From: Melanocharis versteri
Taxonomy: Eukaryota; Chordata; Aves; Passeriformes; Melanocharitidae
Direction of reading: 5' to 3'
DNA: 64,000 bases
Assembly: GCA_013397845.1 (NCBI GenBank)
Contig: VZTG01006071.1
Location: 1 to 64,000, forward strand
Positions within the stretch are counted from its first letter, which is position 1. Each line of letters begins with the position of its first letter. A program made the position numbers and the translations under genes. Below are positions 44,901-52,400 of the stretch, piece by piece. Under the pieces are notes generated by a model. That model was not told the DNA's origin and did no database searches. It saw only the letters and a program-made list of their open reading frames with translations.

Positions 44901-47522
44901 ATGCCAATTTACTCCTCACCTCCACTTTATTCCCTCCTTCTACAGATCAGAATGAAGAACAAAGTCTTGGTTCCAGTAACATTGCAGAATTAAGTCCAGG
45001 AGCAATAGACTCTTGCAGAAGTGACTATCACACTGCTTTTAACAGCATGATGATGGAGCGTATGACCACTGATATTAATGCACTGAAAAAGCAATATTCC
45101 AGGATAAAGAAGAAGCAGCAGCAGCAGGTTCACCATGTGTATATCAGAGCAGGTAACACAGCAAAACATGGTTCATTTCCTGATTTATTACAAACTTCAT
45201 CAATGGAGGCAAGGCAAATGACATTCTTTTACATTTAACCAAATAGACAAAACAAGAAAGACTGATGGAATATATAACATTAGTAGTAAAGTGTGTACCA
45301 CTTCATGCCGACAGAAAACAAGAAGGTGATATTTTTTCTTCTTTTGTCAGGATCTGAAGATGATGACCCTGGGGTTTTCTCAGGTCCCAGGGACCAACTA
45401 AACAATGGTATTAAAAAGTGGCTTTTCTATCTGGGTGCATTGTGTTAATCTCTCTGATTAAAAACTAAGTATTTGGCATTCTTGGAATTGACATATTGAT
45501 GCACTGGAAAAAGTAAATGCAGAGATGAGGGTGCTTCAGGTCATGTGGCAGGTAGATTCCTAGCTTGTTATCCAAGCTCCTCCTTGTTGTTATCCAAGCT
45601 CCTCTGAATTCATCTGGACACAGCAAATTATGCAACTGAAGGAACTGGCTTAGATGTTCCATTGTGGCTGGCAGTTTCCCTAGCCATAATGATACTGTTG
45701 TGAGGACTGAGCTGGACATTGGTCCCTTATTTAACAATCCATGTTATGGAGTCTGTCTCCCTAATTGTCAGACTCAGCAGTGCAGGGGTTGGCATGAAAT
45801 GCACAGCTGGAGGTTTTATTGGGTGTACAAGCTGAGCACAGCTCACCCCGCTCATTCCTCCCCCCTTAGGGGTGTCATCTTTCTAAGTCACCATTGAACC
45901 ATGCAAATGGGTCACTGTGGAGAATTTTTATTTCTCTTCTAGACTGTCTAAACCTGTGCTAGCAGGAGCATTGGAATACATGGAGCTGCAATTCTTCATT
46001 AACATGATTTAGAAGGATTTTTAAAAAAAATATTAGTGAAGTGTTTGCTTTGAGCAAAGGCTGTAGCCAGCAGAAACAGTGCGAACAGTAAAATGTTGGT
46101 TCCCAAGGATGCCAACCCCTACCTTCCAAACACAAGTCTTTCTAATCTTATTAATCATGATGCAGGGCTGGGTTTGTCATTTAATCAAACTGTCATCTAA
46201 TCACTAGTTCTGAGTCTACTCCTCTGGCTTAATAAGACGTGGTTTTATCCATTAAAAGTACTTTAATTCGTTTTTCATTTTCCGGTCACACAAGCCTCAT
46301 GGAGAGGCTTATGTGACTGACCTCATATGGAGACTGAATTGCCTCTTGCTGTTGGAAGAGAAATGAAGGAGAGGGGAAAGATCGGAAACCGATATTAATA
46401 TTAAACTATCTGTTTTAGTGCAGTTCCAAAAATCAAGAAGCTGTTCTTTTAAATTATTTATTTTCATGGTATTCCTGGCTCAGGACTTACCTATAGGTGC
46501 AAAGCAGTGAGGGAGGAGAGAAAATCCTTTTATAGAAGGTGCAGCATTGTTTTCGACTCTTAAAACATAGGTGAAATTTGGTGATGATTTTTAAGTTTGG
46601 GTTGTTTTTTTTAAAAATACATTCAGTCCTACAAACCTTTGCTATACCTCAAGAAAGCTATCAAATTTGGTGGTGGATCCTTAGAACATGAATTTGTTTT
46701 GTTCTTTAACAATACTGTGTTTCTTTTAAATGCTTTCTTTCAGACAAGGGGCCAGTTACCAGCCTCCTCCCTTCTCAGGTAAACCATTCCCCAGTGATAA
46801 ACCACCTCCTTTTAGGAAAGAAGATGAAATTGAATAACAAGTCCCTCAAAAATGCTGTTATTCACATCCCAAGCCATGCTACGGGGAAGATGTCTCCCAT
46901 TCCCCAAGAAGATCTTAAAACAAAGCTGAACTCTCCGTGGCGCACTCACATACGAGTTCATCGGAAGAACATTGCTAGGGCCAAAGGCCAGCTGGGCTAC
47001 GGGGATACCGTAGGGCTGATAGATGAGCAGAGTGAGAGCTGTAAAACAAATAGTCCTGGTGCAAAGGAGGAGACTGCCAAACATTCTGACTTTGGAGAAA
47101 AAGGAGGTGGTTTGGATGACAGGACTACTCGGGAAGCTGACCAGCAGTCGTCTGAGCCAGTCTCTACAGACAGCAGTACAAACATGTCCATGGTTCAGCT
47201 AAAACTGGAAGCACTGGAACTCACCTCAGATACCCAAACCGATGTGGAGTCAGCATCCCATCAGTCCAGCCAGCCACGTTTGTCAGAGTCTTCCACTTCA
47301 TCCAGAGACAGTGGAAACCTGGCTAAATCGCCGCAGCCTGGGAACCCAAAGCCACAAGTCTTCAATCCTTTTCCCAGCGTCAAGCCTCTTCGAAAGTCAG
47401 CTACAGCCAGGAATTTAGGGCTATATGGCCCCACTGAAAGAACGCCAACTGTACACTTCCCACAAATGAGCAGAAGTTTCAATAAATCTGCCAGTGGCAA
47501 CAGTGGGACCAGGAAACGATGA
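1..47522 (+). CDS. TBC1D30: TBC1D30, long isoform (5'-partial, spliced): TBC-domain Rab GTPase-activating protein
   Basis: This is the gene span from the window edge to the stop codon. Coding exons: 1-111, 2496-2660, 27930-27991, 28387-28452, 31359-31484, 32351-32536, 32923-33091, 34472-34640, 37443-37548, 42873-42985, 43154-43293, 44946-45152, optional 45351-45407, and 46744-47522. All introns are GT-AG and all phases join in frame. The product is recognised from family knowledge: an N-terminal ELYS motif, a basic coiled coil (RELNYRISVQSAKLLRLLKQ), a TBC domain, and a serine-rich tail ending in GNSGTRKR. TBC proteins speed GTP hydrolysis on Rab proteins with paired Arg and Gln fingers. TBC1D30 is reported to act on Rab8 and to influence primary cilia. 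Both finger motifs are visible here. The start codon lies upstream of the window, so the N terminus is incomplete. Identity is very secure; exact isoform usage is inferred. Confidence 0.96.
112..2495 (+). other. TBC1D30: Intron 1 of TBC1D30 long isoform
   Basis: The intron has donor GTACAG and acceptor TTGGCAG. Apart from the pyrimidine microsatellite at 492-602, I see ordinary AT-rich intron sequence. The short open frames at 1046-1231, 1348-1560 and 1649-1974 show no family signature and I treat them as chance. Confidence 0.8.
492..602. repeat. Decamer-period pyrimidine microsatellite (CCTTTCTTTT)n
   Basis: About ten copies of the 10-mer CCTTTCTTTT, i.e. alternating CCTTT and CTTTT pentamers, with one irregular step near 562-573. 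The whole tract is polypyrimidine on the plus strand, so it is potentially triplex (H-DNA) forming. The Lys/Glu/Arg repeat reading frame on the minus strand is an artefact of the repeat. Confidence 0.95.
2496..2660 (+). CDS. TBC1D30: TBC1D30 exon 2 (coiled-coil exon, long isoform only)
   Basis: Encodes DVDELTTIKRELNYRISVQS and on through CDIVTACLQAVSQKR, closely matching the human long isoform (KDANELKTILRELKYRIG...). Regular Leu/Ile spacing with many Lys/Arg suggests a basic coiled coil. The acceptor is TTGGCAG and the donor GTAAGT. The exon leaves one T that joins GG of exon 3 to make Trp. Confidence 0.93.
4890..4942. repeat. A/C-rich low-complexity tract
   Basis: Repeated AAAC/CCAA words (acaaacccaaaagacaacca and following). 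It is the complementary-strand counterpart of the GTTT-rich tracts found later in the window. Low complexity, no coding signal. Confidence 0.6.
6515..6735 (+). mobile_element. CR1 LINE 3' end fragment
   Basis: The 3' end carries the CR1 hallmark: CTTGAGGTCCCTTCCAACTT followed by a decayed terminal octamer repeat (tctgtgattcggtgatc). Upstream lies the degenerate tail of the CR1 C-terminal coding region and 3' UTR, including words resembling 'ggattcctc' and 'ttggctgggcagg'. It is strongly diverged and 5'-truncated, as is usual for CR1. Plus orientation. Confidence 0.8.
12690..12745. repeat. T/G-rich low-complexity tract
   Basis: TG dinucleotides and GTTT/GGGTTT words ending in a T8 run. Simple sequence with no other signal. 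Confidence 0.6.
13438..13660 (-). other. Possible minus-strand exon or retrocopy fragment, unrecognised
   Basis: On the minus strand an acceptor-like pyrimidine-rich stretch ending CATTTGCAG (near 13640) precedes an open stretch. That stretch reads IKKVLHVCEAIATPSPPDHL in its middle, ends TTTSTFTSTS, and is followed at once by TGAAAAAAATA. The composition is protein-like and the adjacent A-run could be a remnant poly(A), but I recognise no family. The opposite strand is also open (13487-13975). It may be a decayed processed copy, an unannotated exon or chance; confidence is low. Confidence 0.2.
17927..18632 (-). other. Unrecognised minus-strand open stretches (155 and 126 codons, overlapping frames)
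   Basis: Two overlapping minus-strand open frames, 18394-17927 and 18632-18252. The first contains a hydrophobic run (NLFIALVIIYITLYTNV). The local DNA from 18400 to 18700 is clearly GC-richer than its surroundings, which suggests an inserted old repeat. No domain or splice pattern convinces me that this is a gene. Confidence 0.12.
20958..21050 (-). pseudogene. Decayed tRNA-Ser(UGA)-like sequence (tRNA pseudogene or tRNA-derived SINE head)
   Basis: On the minus strand, TTTAGTGGTTAAAGC matches the A box and D arm of class II tRNA-Ser (CCGAGTGGTTAAGGC). TTTGAAATCAATTAG follows at the right spacing and resembles the Ser anticodon region (CTTGAAATCCATTGG). Next come CTCCC as in the long variable arm, a T-arm-like hairpin (GTAC-AGATT-GTAC) and GGACTAT, resembling the 3' acceptor CGACTAC. 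The anticodon stem no longer pairs and many G/C positions have become A/T, so it is not a functional tRNA. It could be the tRNA-derived part of an ancient SINE. Confidence 0.4.
22002..22007. promoter_or_regulatory. E-box CACGTG upstream of internal promoter
   Basis: A perfect palindromic CACGTG about 470 bp upstream of the short-isoform ATG, at the edge of the CpG-rich region. USF/MYC/MITF-type bHLH factors recognise this word; occupancy is unknown. Confidence 0.35.
22472..22631 (+). CDS. TBC1D30: TBC1D30 alternative first coding exon (short isoform)
   Basis: Starts ATGCGGCAGGAC with ACC immediately before the ATG. It encodes a basic, Gly/Ser-rich leader that includes GVGTILSNVLKKRSCISRTA and ends LLCTLEP. 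The donor is GTACCG at 22632, and the leftover G joins GG of exon 3 to make Gly, giving LEPGVDTKLKF as in human. An in-frame ATG at 22298 could extend it by 58 residues (see findings), but the downstream ATG matches the conserved start. Confidence 0.93.
22472..47522 (+). CDS. TBC1D30: TBC1D30, short isoform from internal promoter (complete, spliced)
   Basis: The alternative first coding exon 22472-22631 splices to 27930 and then shares every downstream exon. It starts MRQDRLTGSLRRGGRCLKRQ, matching the start of the human short isoform as I remember it. The reconstructed product is 760 residues without the 57-nt cassette and 779 with it; the human short form is about 761. Approximate layout: basic Ser/Gly-rich leader 1-53; TBC domain about 88-315; Arg finger R142 in IVKDLHRT; Gln finger Q178 in GYCQGF; acidic linker (DSDEENDLDDED) encoded by exon 11; Lys/Gln-rich stretch (KKKQQQQ) encoded by exon 12; disordered Ser/Thr-rich tail with a conserved terminal block (TERTPTVHFPQMSRSF). 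The start ATG sits in a good context (ACC before it). This form lacks the coiled coil of exon 2. Confidence 0.95.
22696..22714. other. Assembly gap (19 N)
   Basis: Nineteen undetermined bases in a G-rich stretch of the CpG island, 65 bp after the first-exon donor. The sequence on both sides is G-run rich (GGGGCGGGGGGA and GGGGCCGGGCC), a common cause of sequencing drop-out. Open frames crossing it are not meaningful. Confidence 0.99.
26950..27003. repeat. Composite microsatellite (CT)n(GT)n(AT)n(ACAT)n
   Basis: Four successive dinucleotide-type blocks: CT repeats, GT repeats, AT repeats and then ACATACAT. The GT and AT part is alternating purine-pyrimidine, which can adopt Z-DNA or cruciform structure. 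Likely length-polymorphic. Confidence 0.95.
27930..27991 (+). CDS. TBC1D30: TBC1D30 exon 3 (first shared exon)
   Basis: Encodes VDTKLKFTLEPSLGQNGFQQ, identical to the human protein as I recall it. The acceptor is TTTCTAG and the donor GTAATT. It accepts either first-exon path: the exon 2 overhang T gives Trp, the alternative first-exon overhang G gives Gly. It ends in phase 0. Confidence 0.95.
27992..28386 (+). other. TBC1D30: Intron between exons 3 and 4
   Basis: Short AT-rich intron with donor GTAATT and acceptor CTTTTAG. Nothing else is visible. Confidence 0.9.
28387..28452 (+). CDS. TBC1D30: TBC1D30 exon 4 (start of TBC domain)
   Basis: Encodes WHDALKAVARLPTGIPKEWR and RK. GIPKEWRRKVW is the characteristic N-terminal motif of TBC domains (G-[IV]-P-...-R-..-W). 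The 66 nt are phase 0 at both ends; the donor is GTAGGT. Confidence 0.95.
28453..31358 (+). other. TBC1D30: Intron between exons 4 and 5
   Basis: A 2.9 kb intron with donor GTAGGT and acceptor ATTTCTAG. It contains the minus-strand CR1 at 29400-30035. The remainder is AT-rich, without supported coding sequence. Confidence 0.88.
29400..30035 (-). mobile_element. CR1 LINE fragment (ORF2 C-terminal part, internally deleted)
   Basis: Read on the minus strand, 30026-29802 translates to CR1 reverse-transcriptase tail motifs (ADYTELGGVADKP, NLTKFNKKCKILPLGRNN, HQYMLGT). After an abrupt jump near 29800 come the LEKRRLRG-type C-terminal segment and the end of ORF2 (a decayed VVESPSLEIFK-like region near 29550). 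The expected stretch of roughly 100 codons between these parts is missing. The edge at 29400 has the tcacagagtcacaga motif, the complement of the CR1 3' terminal repeat. It is decayed by stops and frameshifts and is not functional. Confidence 0.9.
31359..31484 (+). CDS. TBC1D30: TBC1D30 exon 5 (TBC domain)
   Basis: Encodes VWLTLADQYLHSIAIDWDKT, then MRFTFNERSNPDDDSMGIQIVK. The last three residues begin the catalytic IxxDxxR motif that exon 6 completes. It is 42 codons, phase 0 at both ends, with acceptor TTTCTAG and donor GTAGCC. Confidence 0.95.
31485..32350 (+). other. TBC1D30: Intron between exons 5 and 6
   Basis: AT-rich intron with donor GTAGCC and a pyrimidine-rich acceptor (TTTTCCTTTAAAG). 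The open frame running from 32231 into exon 6 is simply read-through of the exon frame. Confidence 0.9.
32351..32536 (+). CDS. TBC1D30: TBC1D30 exon 6 (both catalytic fingers)
   Basis: Begins DLHRTGCSSYCGQEAEQDRV and includes SVGYCQGFNILAALILEVME. It completes IVK-DLHRT, whose Arg (R142 in the short form) is the arginine finger. It also carries YCQ, whose Gln (Q178) is the glutamine finger typical of active TBC GAPs. It is 62 codons, phase 0, with donor GTGAGT. Confidence 0.96.
32537..32922 (+). other. TBC1D30: Intron between exons 6 and 7
   Basis: Short intron with donor GTGAGT and acceptor TTTTGCCCACAG. No other feature seen. Confidence 0.9.
32923..33091 (+). CDS. TBC1D30: TBC1D30 exon 7 (TBC domain)
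   Basis: Encodes IMIYLIDKVLPDSYFVNNLR, then ALSVDMAVFRDLLRMKLPEL and on to ANRESG. It is near-identical to the human exon by memory. The donor is GTATGT and the exon ends in phase 1, completing Gly in exon 8. Confidence 0.95.
33092..34471 (+). other. TBC1D30: Intron between exons 7 and 8
   Basis: A 1.4 kb intron with donor GTATGT and acceptor TTTTTAACTTCAG. It contains a T run near 33612-33627 and is otherwise featureless AT-rich DNA. Confidence 0.9.
34472..34640 (+). CDS. TBC1D30: TBC1D30 exon 8 (TBC domain C-terminal half)
   Basis: Encodes GGYEPPLTNVFTMQWFLTLF, then ATCLPNHTVLKIWDSVFFEG and ILRVALAIWAKLG. The W-x-x-T-L-F and L-x-x-W-D-x-x-F motifs are the classical distal TBC motifs. The donor is GTAAGT, phase 2. 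Confidence 0.96.
34809..34829. repeat. Perfect 10-bp inverted repeat with 1-nt centre
   Basis: ATTCTGACAT-C-ATGTCAGAAT: both arms pair exactly. It lies 169 bp after the exon 8 donor. Role unknown. Confidence 0.7.
36763..36832. repeat. A/C-rich low-complexity tract
   Basis: Repeated AAAC, CAAA and CCAA words following a C-rich start (cccccctccccaaaac). No coding signal. Confidence 0.6.
37443..37548 (+). CDS. TBC1D30: TBC1D30 exon 9
   Basis: Encodes QIECCETADEFYSTMGKLTQ, then EMLEDSLIDSNELMQ, directly after the TBC core. It joins exon 8 by completing Glu (GA|G). The acceptor is GATGTAG and the donor GTGAGT, phase 0 out. Confidence 0.95.
37549..42872 (+). other. TBC1D30: Intron between exons 9 and 10
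   Basis: A 5.3 kb intron, the longest after exon 3, with donor GTGAGT and acceptor TTTTTTCCCCCTAG. Short frames on the minus strand at 38621-39198 and 40444-40731 have no recognisable content. The patch at about 41130-41330 faintly resembles an old LINE tail, but I cannot support that. Confidence 0.85.
42873..42985 (+). CDS. TBC1D30: TBC1D30 exon 10
   Basis: Encodes TVYTMAQFPFPQLAELREKY, then TYNITPFPAAVKSTSFSG, matching human (TVYSMAPFPFPQLAELREKY). The acceptor has a strong pyrimidine tract and the donor is GTAAGT, phase 2. Confidence 0.95.
42986..43153 (+). other. TBC1D30: Short intron between exons 10 and 11
   Basis: A 168-nt intron, the shortest in the window, with donor GTAAGT and acceptor TCTCTTTTGACAG. 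Confidence 0.9.
43154..43293 (+). CDS. TBC1D30: TBC1D30 exon 11 (acidic linker)
   Basis: Encodes RLGRTRDSDEENDLDDEDSI, then ANAIGCLGPLSGFLAPELQK and YQKQMK. An acidic run (DSDEENDLDDED) is followed by a conserved hydrophobic block. The donor is GTAGAA, phase 1 out, completing Asp in exon 12. Confidence 0.95.
43294..44945 (+). other. TBC1D30: Intron between exons 11 and 12
   Basis: A 1.65 kb intron with donor GTAGAA and acceptor CCTCCTTCTACAG. It holds a 9-bp inverted repeat (ctatttaca at 44744 and tgtaaatag at 44764, 11-nt loop) about 180 bp upstream of the acceptor; otherwise plain sequence. Confidence 0.88.
44946..45152 (+). CDS. TBC1D30: TBC1D30 exon 12
   Basis: Encodes DQNEEQSLGSSNIAELSPGA, then IDSCRSDYHTAFNSMMMERM and KKKQQQQVHHVYIRA. 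The helical, Lys/Gln-rich end (YSRIKKKQQQQVHH) probably forms a short coiled coil. The CAG repeat is five codons or fewer. The donor is GTAACA, phase 1. Confidence 0.95.
45351..45407 (+). CDS. TBC1D30: Candidate TBC1D30 cassette exon 13 (57 nt, in frame)
   Basis: A strong acceptor (TTTTTTCTTCTTTTGTCAG) precedes an open, phase-1 to phase-1 stretch reading GSEDDDPGVFSGPRDQLNN. Its donor G|GTATTA is weak. A second possible donor at 45384 (GTCCCA) would give 33 nt, also in frame. Inclusion adds 19 residues and skipping restores the canonical RA-DKGPV junction known from human. It is supported by splice-site quality and frame, not by homology that I can verify. Confidence 0.55.
45408..46743 (+). 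other. TBC1D30: Intron before terminal exon
   Basis: Follows the candidate cassette; if the cassette is skipped the intron is 45153-46743. The acceptor is TGCTTTCTTTCAG. It contains a short imperfect tandem duplication (ttgttatccaagctcctc, about 45565-45606) and a GC-richer patch at 45650-45860 that I do not recognise. Confidence 0.85.
46744..47522 (+). CDS. TBC1D30: TBC1D30 terminal coding exon (tail)
   Basis: Starts DKGPVTSLLPSQVNHSPVIN and ends at TGA 47520-47522 after GNSGTRKR. Conserved islands are HLLLGKKMK, KTKLNSPWRTHIRVH, GDTVGLIDEQ and the final PTERTPTVHFPQMSRSF. Between them lies a fast-evolving Ser/Thr/Gln/Asp-rich disordered region of about 130 residues. The extensive frames on the minus strand here are shadows of this exon. 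Confidence 0.96.
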
Positions 47523-47751
47523 TGTACGACTTGGTACTTACAGTTTCTGACAGCAACAAAATTTTTTTTAATATGTGCATGTGTATGTGTGTCCCAAAGC
47601 ATTTCTAATTGCTGCTTAAATAACGGGGACAAAAGTGGTTACCAGATATATAAATATGTGTCTTTGAAAATTGTACTTCCGTGTTGTTATGGGATAGATT
47701 AGTGAAGATGCACTCTGGCACCCTATTGTTAATTCTGATGGTCCTATGTAA

Positions 47752-47757
47752 AATAAA
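47752..47757 (+). terminator. TBC1D30: Proximal poly(A) signal AATAAA
   Basis: A canonical AATAAA 230 nt after the stop codon, in the context ATGTAAAATAAACATT. Confidence 0.5.
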
Positions 47758-48606
47758 CATTAATTTGCAATGTGAAGCATACTGTTTCCTAAAGTCTAAC
47801 TCAGACATTAAATCACCAGCTGCCTTTAACTCCTCAGCCCCTCATGGCTGCCTCCTGTCTTTCTGAGCTCGAAGGACAAATTGTCCAGTGCAGCAGACAG
47901 GTCTAACAGTTTTTGTGACTGTTGAGCAGCTTCCTCACTAGACCTCATCATCATATTCCAGGAGTAGCTGGAGAAGCCATGACTAACAGAAGCACAAGCA
48001 GCCCTAGCAATCAAAAGTGTCACTTGGTGACATCTGGCTTCAGATATTCTTAAACAGCATTTTGTGCTTCTCTTCCCACAGCAATTCTCTGCTGATACTA
48101 TTTTTTATATAAACCTAATCATTGAGCATGAGAACAGCAGACGTAAGTCCATCCACAACACAGGTTTGCTCCTTCTCTGTTACACGTGTACATACATAAA
48201 TTTGTGTTACTTACTGCTGGAGAGTTGCAGCACTGTAAAATTAGGAATTAGGTGCAACTATTTGTGTAGTTGTATGATTATTATTCTGACACATCTTGGC
48301 TTCAATGGATTTAAAAGCTATTATCTAGATTAGACTTGTAGTTAAATAATATTTGCCAGCTTAGCAGTAGGTAAAATATATGAATGTTCCAAAGTAGTTT
48401 AGGGGTTTAAATTCTATAAATAGAGTGATTAGATACTTAAGAGTGCCACTTCCCGTTAAAAGCCAACACATCAGCCACTATGTTAGTGGGATAGACCCTT
48501 GGACTTCCATGTATTGGTTCCTTAATGGTGTGAAAGAAAGTGATAAACTGAGTATTTATTTCCAAATCAAAAAACAGAGCTGATAAATACCATAAGACAA
48601 GCACTT

Positions 48607-48607
48607 T

Positions 48608-48640
<33 letters not shown>
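48607..48640. repeat. (TA)n microsatellite
   Basis: An uninterrupted TA run of about 26-28 nt followed by TACATATA. In the presumed 3' UTR; it could form a hairpin in RNA. Confidence 0.95.
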
Positions 48641-49354
48641 CAGAGGCAGTCAGAGAAACTAAACATAGATCATTCAACTTCAGGATTGCAAAATCAAGTA
48701 CTCAAACTCCAAGAAATTCAGGTTGCTCTTAAATCATTGAAATCATTGCAGCTCTGTCAAATGGTACCTACTGACTATGATTCATTACCTTGATTCCAAG
48801 TTTCCTGTGGCATGAAAGGGCCAGTATTTTAAACTGGAGGAAAAGCAGTAATGATGAATCAGCACCACTGTATGTAATATCTTACTTACTTTTAAAAATT
48901 CTTCGTTAAATTTGCAAATTAATAGATCATTGTCTATTAATGTATTCCATAACCTATAGTATGTGACACTACTTTTACTGTAAACCATAACTTATAAGCT
49001 GTACAATATACTCTGTTCATTGTTGTGGGGACAGTTTTATTTTGCTGTTGTTTCATATAAGTGTATGCATATAAAATGATATACAAGTATGAACACTATA
49101 AATACAAAACAGATGTAGGTCAGATCTTGCCCCTGCCTTATTTCCAGGCTATAGTAGTATTGTCACTAATGATTACTTACAGCACTAAGTAAATTTAAAA
49201 TAATGTAGAATTTAGCCACTGATTATGAACTGTTCATGAATTGTTTCTGCACTGAATTAGAAGAAATGGACTTCTTAAAAATTTTCCTGTGAATCATCCT
49301 CCCCAGTTTTTCTTAGCTTCAGTGTATCACGCGGCTGTATGCTGAACCCATACA

Positions 49355-49360
49355 AATAAA
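49355..49360 (+). terminator. TBC1D30: Distal poly(A) signal AATAAA candidate
   Basis: AATAAA in ACAAATAAAAGGACTGTC, 1.8 kb after the stop codon, with a GTGTGTGC element about 40 nt downstream as expected for a GU-rich downstream element. Confidence 0.4.
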
Positions 49361-49400
49361 AGGACTGTCAGTCTGCAAAACCTGCTAAAATGGTCCAAGT

Positions 49401-52400
49401 GTGTGCATGAATTTTCAACATTTTCTGAAGTAAGCAGTGGGAAATCAGTAAATTATGCATGGATATAGGTCTGGGGAAAGAACAACACATTCTAGTGATT
49501 CAGAACGACTAATAATTTACAAGTGTCCACTCAGGTCTTGGACTGTTAGGATTGAGGTGAAGGAACCACAGCTACTCAGTGCATTGGTTTGACGATGCTT
49601 GCTGCAGGAAATTTTCTTAAAGTACTGCTTGATGAGAAAATTGAACGTCGTGTTAGCTACCTCAGATGTACATTTCTGTACCTCAAAGGATATTTACTCC
49701 CTACCTGAAATACTGTTGGACTATACAGCAAAAGCAAGTTCATTTCTTAGTACTGAGACGGAGCATTAAGATGAGGTCCAGAGAACCAGGGAACTCCAGA
49801 GAAGTTTCACATTATTTTTCCTTAAAGAATCCCTTCAACAAATGAGGTCTAGTGATGGAGCAAGTTGTGCTTGGAAGAGTGGCATCGCAGCACTGAGGGT
49901 GCTGGGAAGTATGATGGCGGGAGTCTGCTCTGTAAACATTTTGTTCTCCTTGAGCCTTCTTGTTCTAATGCTCTCCTCCATGTGACCAAATGCCATTTCT
50001 GTTTTTTAGGGTATTTAAAATCCCGTGAGTCTTTTTGTTTGTTTGTTTGTTTGGTGTTTTGGGGGGTTTTTTGTTTGGTTGGTTTGGTTTGGTTGTTTTT
50101 TGGTTTGTGGGGTGTTTTGTTTGTTTGGGTTTTTGTTTGTTTTGAAAGTAATAGGATCATGTTGACTTTTACTTCTGAGCATGTGTTTCACCATAATCAG
50201 ATGAAAGCTCTCAAAGGACAGGCATTTGATTCCATTCTGTGGACACTTACAGTTCTGCGAGTGGAAACAGGTCCACAGTTATTCAGAGATTTTTTGAAAT
50301 TGTCTATGCTTTGGGGGTAAAAATAACAGATAGTAGAGGTAAGTTTTTCAGAATTGCTGTCAGCAAAAACTGATTTCATCCACAACTACAGCTATAGTGC
50401 AAATTCAATTTTGTGTACTTAACAACAATCCTACCTCCATTCAAAACAACCTAAGTGGTTACTAGAAAGGCAACAAAACATTATTTCATGCAAAAGTAAA
50501 ATGCAGCCCTTTACACTGTTATTTCCAGTTCAGGTATAAGCTCATTTTCAAAATTCAAGGCTTAAAATCCATATCAAACATTCACATCTATTTTAAACCA
50601 TGTGAAGTTTTTTCGTACAGAAATAAGGTGAGAAGTTTCACTGTACTGTAGTTTTCCTTGACCTTCTTTGCAAGGAGTTATCTCATGCCCATCCATGGGC
50701 AGTAGTAGCATCTGGCTGAGTGGCAGGGAGCCAGTATCATCTGACACCAGCTCTACTGAAGTGTGAAGAGATAGAAAACTCATCCAAATGCATCCCTATC
50801 CTAGTTAACGCTTTATTTGTTCCAGTTTTATTTGCTTTTTATTGGTGAAAGGTTCATTCAAGGCAGGGGGTTGTTGTGGAGGCCTGCCAGTGATTTGAGA
50901 TGCACGGTCATGCCAGACAAGCACCGTCAGCCCGTGTGCCACTGGCCAGCAGGGGCTGGTGAGGTGACTGGTTTCTCGGGCAGCCAGAAGCTGCTCGGAC
51001 ACCTTTGAACACCTCTGTGTTAACAGTATCCTTGGGAAGGAGTGCTCCTTTGTGGGAGGGGTGGATCCAGCGCACTGCAGGAAAGTGCACGTGTGAAGGC
51101 TCTCCTCTGCATGCCCTCTCCCACTGAAGAGCCTTCAGGGCTTGCACCAGCTGACGGGCTGACACAAGGTATTTGGCACAGTTTAGGACATACAAGTGGT
51201 TTGCAGTGTCAAACCATGCTCAGGCCCAGCCTCCCCCAGCCTGCAGGATGCCGTTTCAGCTGTGCTTCGTCCTACAAGCAGCACACAGCACTTACTGCCT
51301 CACTGCAGGCTTAAAAAGAACCACAAATGTTTCCAAGTCTTTTTTTGATAAAACTGTCTCAAACCACACTGGCTTATCACAAGTAAGCAGGCAAGGCGTG
51401 GTGGTGGTACCGGAAGCAATACATGTGCATGGAGAGGTTGGGAGGAGGGAAGGAACAACTCATCCAGGCAAAAGGTACAAGAAGTCTTGAGGGAAAGCAA
51501 ACTCCTTGGTGCCTGTGTGGCTTTTTAGTTTTTCAGCTGTAAACAACAAATCCGTGGCATGCTGTTTCCTGCCCATCCTTCCTGTGTTCAAAGTGATCAT
51601 GGACTTGCCTGATGCCAGCAAGGTGCACACCCTGCGATGGTGTTGTCCACCCACTTGGTAGCCCAGTGGTTGCTCCTGCCCTGGCAGGACCCAGCCCTGG
51701 CAGGAGGGAGATGCCGGTGGAGAACCCTCTGATGAGGTTCACCGTGGCTCACTTCACACTGAGGGTCTCCTCCCATGGATGTGTATGGTTTTTTGTTCTC
51801 ACTTGTTGGTTTTCTGATGTTTTATATTTGTTGGTGACATGGGGAAATCTTTTGATCCTTTCCTCATTTTTTGAATACTGCATCAGGAAAGAAAGGTGCA
51901 TTCTGCATCTCAGTACTCAATAGTTTTGCAACTGTTCCTCTCTGTTTGGCTTGTATTTTGTTTCAGGAAGATAAGGAGAGCCGTGCTGGTTGGCTTAGCC
52001 CAGTGTCTTTTCTCTGACAACTAACGGTTGGAAACAGCTGAGAATGGAGTCCTGCAAGAACACAGCACATCCAGACACAGCTTTCCCTTGGGGCAGTCAT
52101 CCAATTTTGTCTAGGTTGAGCACATCACGCAGAGGTGAGCTGGATGGCCAGGCTCATCCACAGCAAACCAGCAGCATGCTGATCTGGGCAGCTGTGTGCA
52201 CAGCAGGGACCACAAACAGAGGTTCATAAGCAAAATTTCCTCCTTCATGTGAAAAGAATAATAATAATGGAGACATGGCCAAGAATGGAAAGAATAATAA
52301 ACACCAGAAAATGTGAGCCTGAAGCAGCAGCTGTCGTGGTGGTTCCTGCTGCGTGCCGGATTGCCTCTGTGGGATCCACTTGAGCTTCCAGCCTGATGGT

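Larger units (their letters stand above)
47523..49400 (+). other. TBC1D30: 3' UTR of TBC1D30 (extent inferred)
   Basis: AT-rich sequence directly after the stop codon, with no splice acceptors or coding. Two candidate poly(A) hexamers are listed separately. I infer the far one marks a long UTR form; transcript data would be needed to place the true end. Confidence 0.5.

Noticed and set aside
44834..45238. 134-codon frame as a stand-alone gene
   Set aside because: It is exon 12 with intronic read-through at both ends; the splice sites at 44946 and 45152 fit the family protein.
46812..47632. Several minus-strand frames opposite the last exon
   Set aside because: Shadows of the conserved terminal coding exon.
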